Shown in pieces: positions 60,806-64,000 of a DNA stretch of 64,000 nt (position 1 is its first letter; the number at the start of each line of letters is the position of its first letter). Below the pieces are notes generated by a model that had not been told where the DNA came from, searched no databases, and saw only the letters and a program-made list of their open reading frames with translations. Source of the stretch: Hyperoplus lanceolatus (taxonomy: Eukaryota > Chordata > Actinopteri > Uranoscopiformes > Ammodytidae). The stretch covers positions 16,063,501-16,127,500 of the forward strand of contig CM049407.1 in the NCBI GenBank assembly GCA_026929865.2. Reading direction: 5' to 3'. A program made the translations under genes and the position numbers.

Positions 60806-62984
60806 ATGGTGCTGAAAGCTGTCTGTGTGTTGAAAGGAGCCGGGGAGACCACCGGGACTATTCATTTTGAGCAGGCGGTAAGACGTGTTATCTTGCTTTT
60901 TACATGAAGAAATGTCTTATAGTCATTTTAATAAAAGCACACAGACACTTGACTTTTCATCTTCCGGGGAGCGCTGCCACTCGGGTGCTAAGCTAGCTAA
61001 GTTTTCCAATGACAAACCAGTTGTTTAGTTAGCTTAAATCGGTTTCAATGAGAGCTAGCCTGCTATATGTTCCCTTTTTGTTTCTTTGGCAAGGCTTTGC
61101 ATTTGGTCTGATTTAGCAAACCCGTGCTGATTTTGCATAGATTACCAAACACTTTGCACAAATATATTCAATGCAAACTATTGCTAGCCCTTGCAACACA
61201 ATATTAAGCCTTTATTGCGCATACACTAACTGCTCCTTGACACTTTTGTATTGCTACATATGATACTTGTAACAGCTCAAAACTGCGGTTTGCCATCCAA
61301 CGTATAACCTTTGTACATTCAAGGCCTGTTACGCTGTTAATGATCAACTGCACGTGTATTGAAAACACCTGTTGCATAAGCATGTCAGTGTCTTGTTTAA
61401 ACTTTGCCCGTCACCAAGTCAGAGCGCATTTACTCTTTTCAAATTGTTGACTAAAAAACAGTTAAAATCCATTTTTAATGGTATCATATATTATTTAAAT
61501 CAAGTGAAAACATTGTGAATGACATTTTAGCTGAGTCACTGCCCTGCCCCTTGTTCTTGTTGTCTTTGCCTCCAGTGGTTGGCCTTGTTGTTAAGAGCAT
61601 AGAGGGGCTGGACAAGTCACCGAAAGTGAACTTTAGCTACTACTATGGTTATGTTTATTTGGGTATCCTATTATTTGGTTGAAATGAATGAACATATTGT
61701 ATCTACTTTGTCTCATTGCATAGTGATGATTCCCAAAACAAATATAACACATTTTTGTTTTCTATCCTTCTGCACATTACACAGTATTGTATTTGTGAGG
61801 CAACTTTTTACCCTGGTTTTGAAAGGCACTAATGGGAAATAGTGCTGCAGTTTTGTACTGAATATCATAAAACCCTGTCGTCTGTACTACCATTAGCTGA
61901 CATTTGACCTTTTTATCATTTTCCAACTGAAAATAGTTATTTGTCTGCTACTGCATGCGTACAGTACAGTACATGTCTGCCTTTCTCCTTTTGAAAAAAA
62001 AAACATCAACCAAAAAGGCTGTTCCATATCAGTCCACATAGGGATTTTAGATACATCCAGTCAAATCTCCCCAGGAGCCAGCCTTTGAACAACAGCCCAC
62101 TATAGCTTAACTGCAAACATCTCCTCCTTTCAGTTAACTTAACAATATAAGCGCGCGCACACACACACAGGTCCTGTTGTGCACCTTAGCTTGTTGAACG
62201 AGAGACCAAAATAAACCTTCATTGTGGATACTAGGCGCACTGCTAATGTCAGTTTACAGGCTAAATGGCTAATTAGCTGCTCAAACGCAGCACATTATGC
62301 AAACTTACCTGCAAGTGTCACTTTGGTCTGTGTTTAATGCTGCTGTGTGGTCCATACTCTTCAAAACTACTATATACCACTGTTGCCCCATGTCATGGAA
62401 CAAGTGACAAAAGAGCATTTCAATATATCTCCAACACAAAACTTTTAACAAATGTAATAAAGTCATCCAACATTTTTCAACAATTGGTAAACTCTGTCTT
62501 TTGATTTTGTTAACCTGACGTTACAGCATACAATTGAATTCTTAGTGAAGAATGAATTTGACATAACATGGGTTGGGGTTTTACAATGAGATGGAAAGGA
62601 TCCTTGTTTATCCTACTTAAGATTCAAATCCTTCTAGCCATCTGGTGTTGATAGCTTTTTTGTTTTCTCCTGATAACATGTGTTATCCTGATCTTTCAGA
62701 GTGATGATGCCCCTGTGAAGCTCACAGGAGATATCAAAGGTCTTACCCCCGGTGAACATGGTTTTCATGTCCATGCTTTTGGAGACAATACCAACGGTGA
62801 GCATCAGACAATATAAACTAATGTAACTGCATTGCCTGGTTTTAGCTAACTTAAACTAAGATGCAATCTGTTTCATGATTAAGGATGTGTTTTTTTTGTT
62901 TTCTTTTTCTCCAGGATGCATCAGTGCAGGCCCTCACTTCAATCCTCACAGCAAGACTCACGCTGGTCCTACGGATGCAGACAG
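60806..62984 (+). CDS. sod1: Cu/Zn superoxide dismutase, exons 1-3 of 5 (cut by window end)
   Basis: Coding exons are 60806-60877, 62700-62796 and 62915-62984, in consistent phase. They encode the first 79 full codons, starting [17 protein letters not shown]. Copper ligands His46 and His48 appear in GFHVHAFGD, Cys57 of the structural disulphide in NGCISAGP, and His63 and His71 in [12 protein letters not shown] (human numbering). The remaining ligands (His80, Asp83, His120) must lie in exons 4-5 beyond position 64000. The enzyme converts superoxide to oxygen and hydrogen peroxide in the cytosol and mitochondrial intermembrane space. The sequence resembles teleost SOD1. Transcription is in the same direction as SCAF4, unlike the convergent human pair. 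Intron 3 contains the start of a hAT-like element. Confidence 0.96.
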
Positions 62985-63103
62985 GTGAGTGCAGTCTGAG
63001 GGAGACTAGTTACGAGCCATTAAAATGTTAGGCAAACCCATGTGCCTGGTAATGGCCATTTTAACAGCTGATGCAAATAGGAAGCAATTATCAGATTCCA
63101 TAG

Positions 63104-64000
63104 CAGGGCTCCAGACTAACCTATTTTACTAGGAGCACTGGCGCCCCTAACTCAGAATTTTTAGGGGCGCAAGCAGAAAATTTAGGAGCAAACATTAAAT
63201 AGACCTACAACGCATCTATTAAAATGTTTCCCAATTTTAACTATATTAGGCCTATTGATATTGTATTGCCAGCATGTTTTGGACCACACTGACAACAGAT
63301 GATACTGTTCATTGTGTTTTCGATTTTGCATTACCATGTGAAATTCTTCAGACATTCCTTTAGGAAAAGGATTTTTTTTTTTTTGTGCCCATTTTCACCA
63401 CAACCACCTCTACATCCAAGCCCTTTGATTTGTCCTACTCTATCTCTGCTGACTCCAGGAAAATAGCCTAGTTATTGGCCCAAAAGTAACTAGTAGGAGC
63501 TAGGTGACATTATCAACTAATTTGCATTATAGCCTATGCTATTCTGAAAGAGGCAAAATGAACAGAAAATGCTGACCAGGTAGTTTACAAATTAACTAGG
63601 CCTATTTACATATTTACAAACTCACTTTACACACTTTTTGTTGCCATATTACTACAAGGTTAGCTATTTATAGATATGCAGTGGCCTATTGAATGTAGAC
63701 ATAAACAATTTTCGTGTTCACAAACGTCCCCTGACACACGGTGCTGTCTGCTGGCTGCTGCAGGTGGCGGGGGGTTTCTATCAGACTGCCCGTGTGACTG
63801 AGTGCTGTCAGCGGTGAGGAGTAGCAGCTCCGTTGCTACTCTGCTCTTGAGCGCGCGGTTAAAAAATAAATCTAACAGCCTTATCGCTATGGCGGAAAGT
63901 CGGCAGGTATAGCGGAAAAAAGTCACCAGTTGGCAACATGTTAAAGACGTGACGACAGCGGGACACTGAGATGAGAGTAGGTTACGTGATCCGCGCTGTT
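63104..64000. mobile_element. hAT-like transposon, left end only (runs off the window)
   Basis: It begins with CAGGGCTCCAGACTAACC, the same CAGGGCT start as the hAT at 52212, followed by AGGAGCACTGGCGCC. A perfect 10-bp stem GCGCCCCTAA/TTAGGGGCGC lies at 63141-63150 and 63161-63170. The other end is not seen; the candidate target duplication TTCCATAG cannot be checked. It lies in SOD1 intron 3. Confidence 0.6.

Overview
The window is vertebrate nuclear DNA, most likely from a teleost (probably percomorph-type) fish. Genes are split into many small exons with GT-AG introns, AATAAA signals follow the last exons, and the introns are compact. Non-coding DNA is full of fish-type repeats: tRNA-derived SINEs, a Tc1-type transposon, hAT elements, short inverted-repeat elements, LINE fragments and long CA/TA microsatellites. 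No prokaryotic feature, CRISPR array or genuine tRNA/rRNA gene was seen.

Layout, left to right: 1-3200, no recognisable coding exon (possibly the 3' UTR of an upstream gene); CFAP298 (+, 3502-5572); EVA1C (-, 7103-12153); HAUS1 (-, 14585-17934); MIS18A (+, 19325-24619); a repeat-bearing intergenic block (25.4-31.5 kb) with a head-to-head Tc1 composite; HUNK (-, 33218-42172); a divergent intergenic region (42.2-46.9 kb) holding a tandem duplication whose second copy carries a reverse-transcriptase insert; SCAF4 (+, 46948-57006); a LINE remnant; and SOD1 (+, 60806 onward, last exons beyond the window). All six complete coding sequences were assembled exon by exon with consistent phase: CFAP298 290 aa, EVA1C 419 aa, HAUS1 273 aa, MIS18A 200 aa, HUNK 686 aa, SCAF4 1113 aa.

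The gene set is the counterpart of human 21q22.11 (SOD1-SCAF4-HUNK-MIS18A-...-EVA1C-CFAP298). Three differences stand out: HAUS1 (human chromosome 18) lies between MIS18A and EVA1C, URB1 and MRAP are not seen there, and SOD1 is in tandem with SCAF4 rather than convergent. The genes do not form one pathway. CFAP298 serves cilia, HAUS1 the spindle, MIS18A the centromere, HUNK and EVA1C signalling and adhesion, SCAF4 transcription termination, and SOD1 superoxide removal.

No new multi-gene system was found. The points most worth a second look are the 1165-bp reverse-transcriptase insert with exon-like AG/GT borders and an empty-site paralogue alongside; the Tc1 palindrome with transposase on both strands; a nearly palindromic RFX X-box just upstream of CFAP298; an inverted-repeat element family with four intronic copies; and an acidic coding microsatellite in the EVA1C tail. 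All coordinates and splice calls are by eye, without alignment or transcript data.
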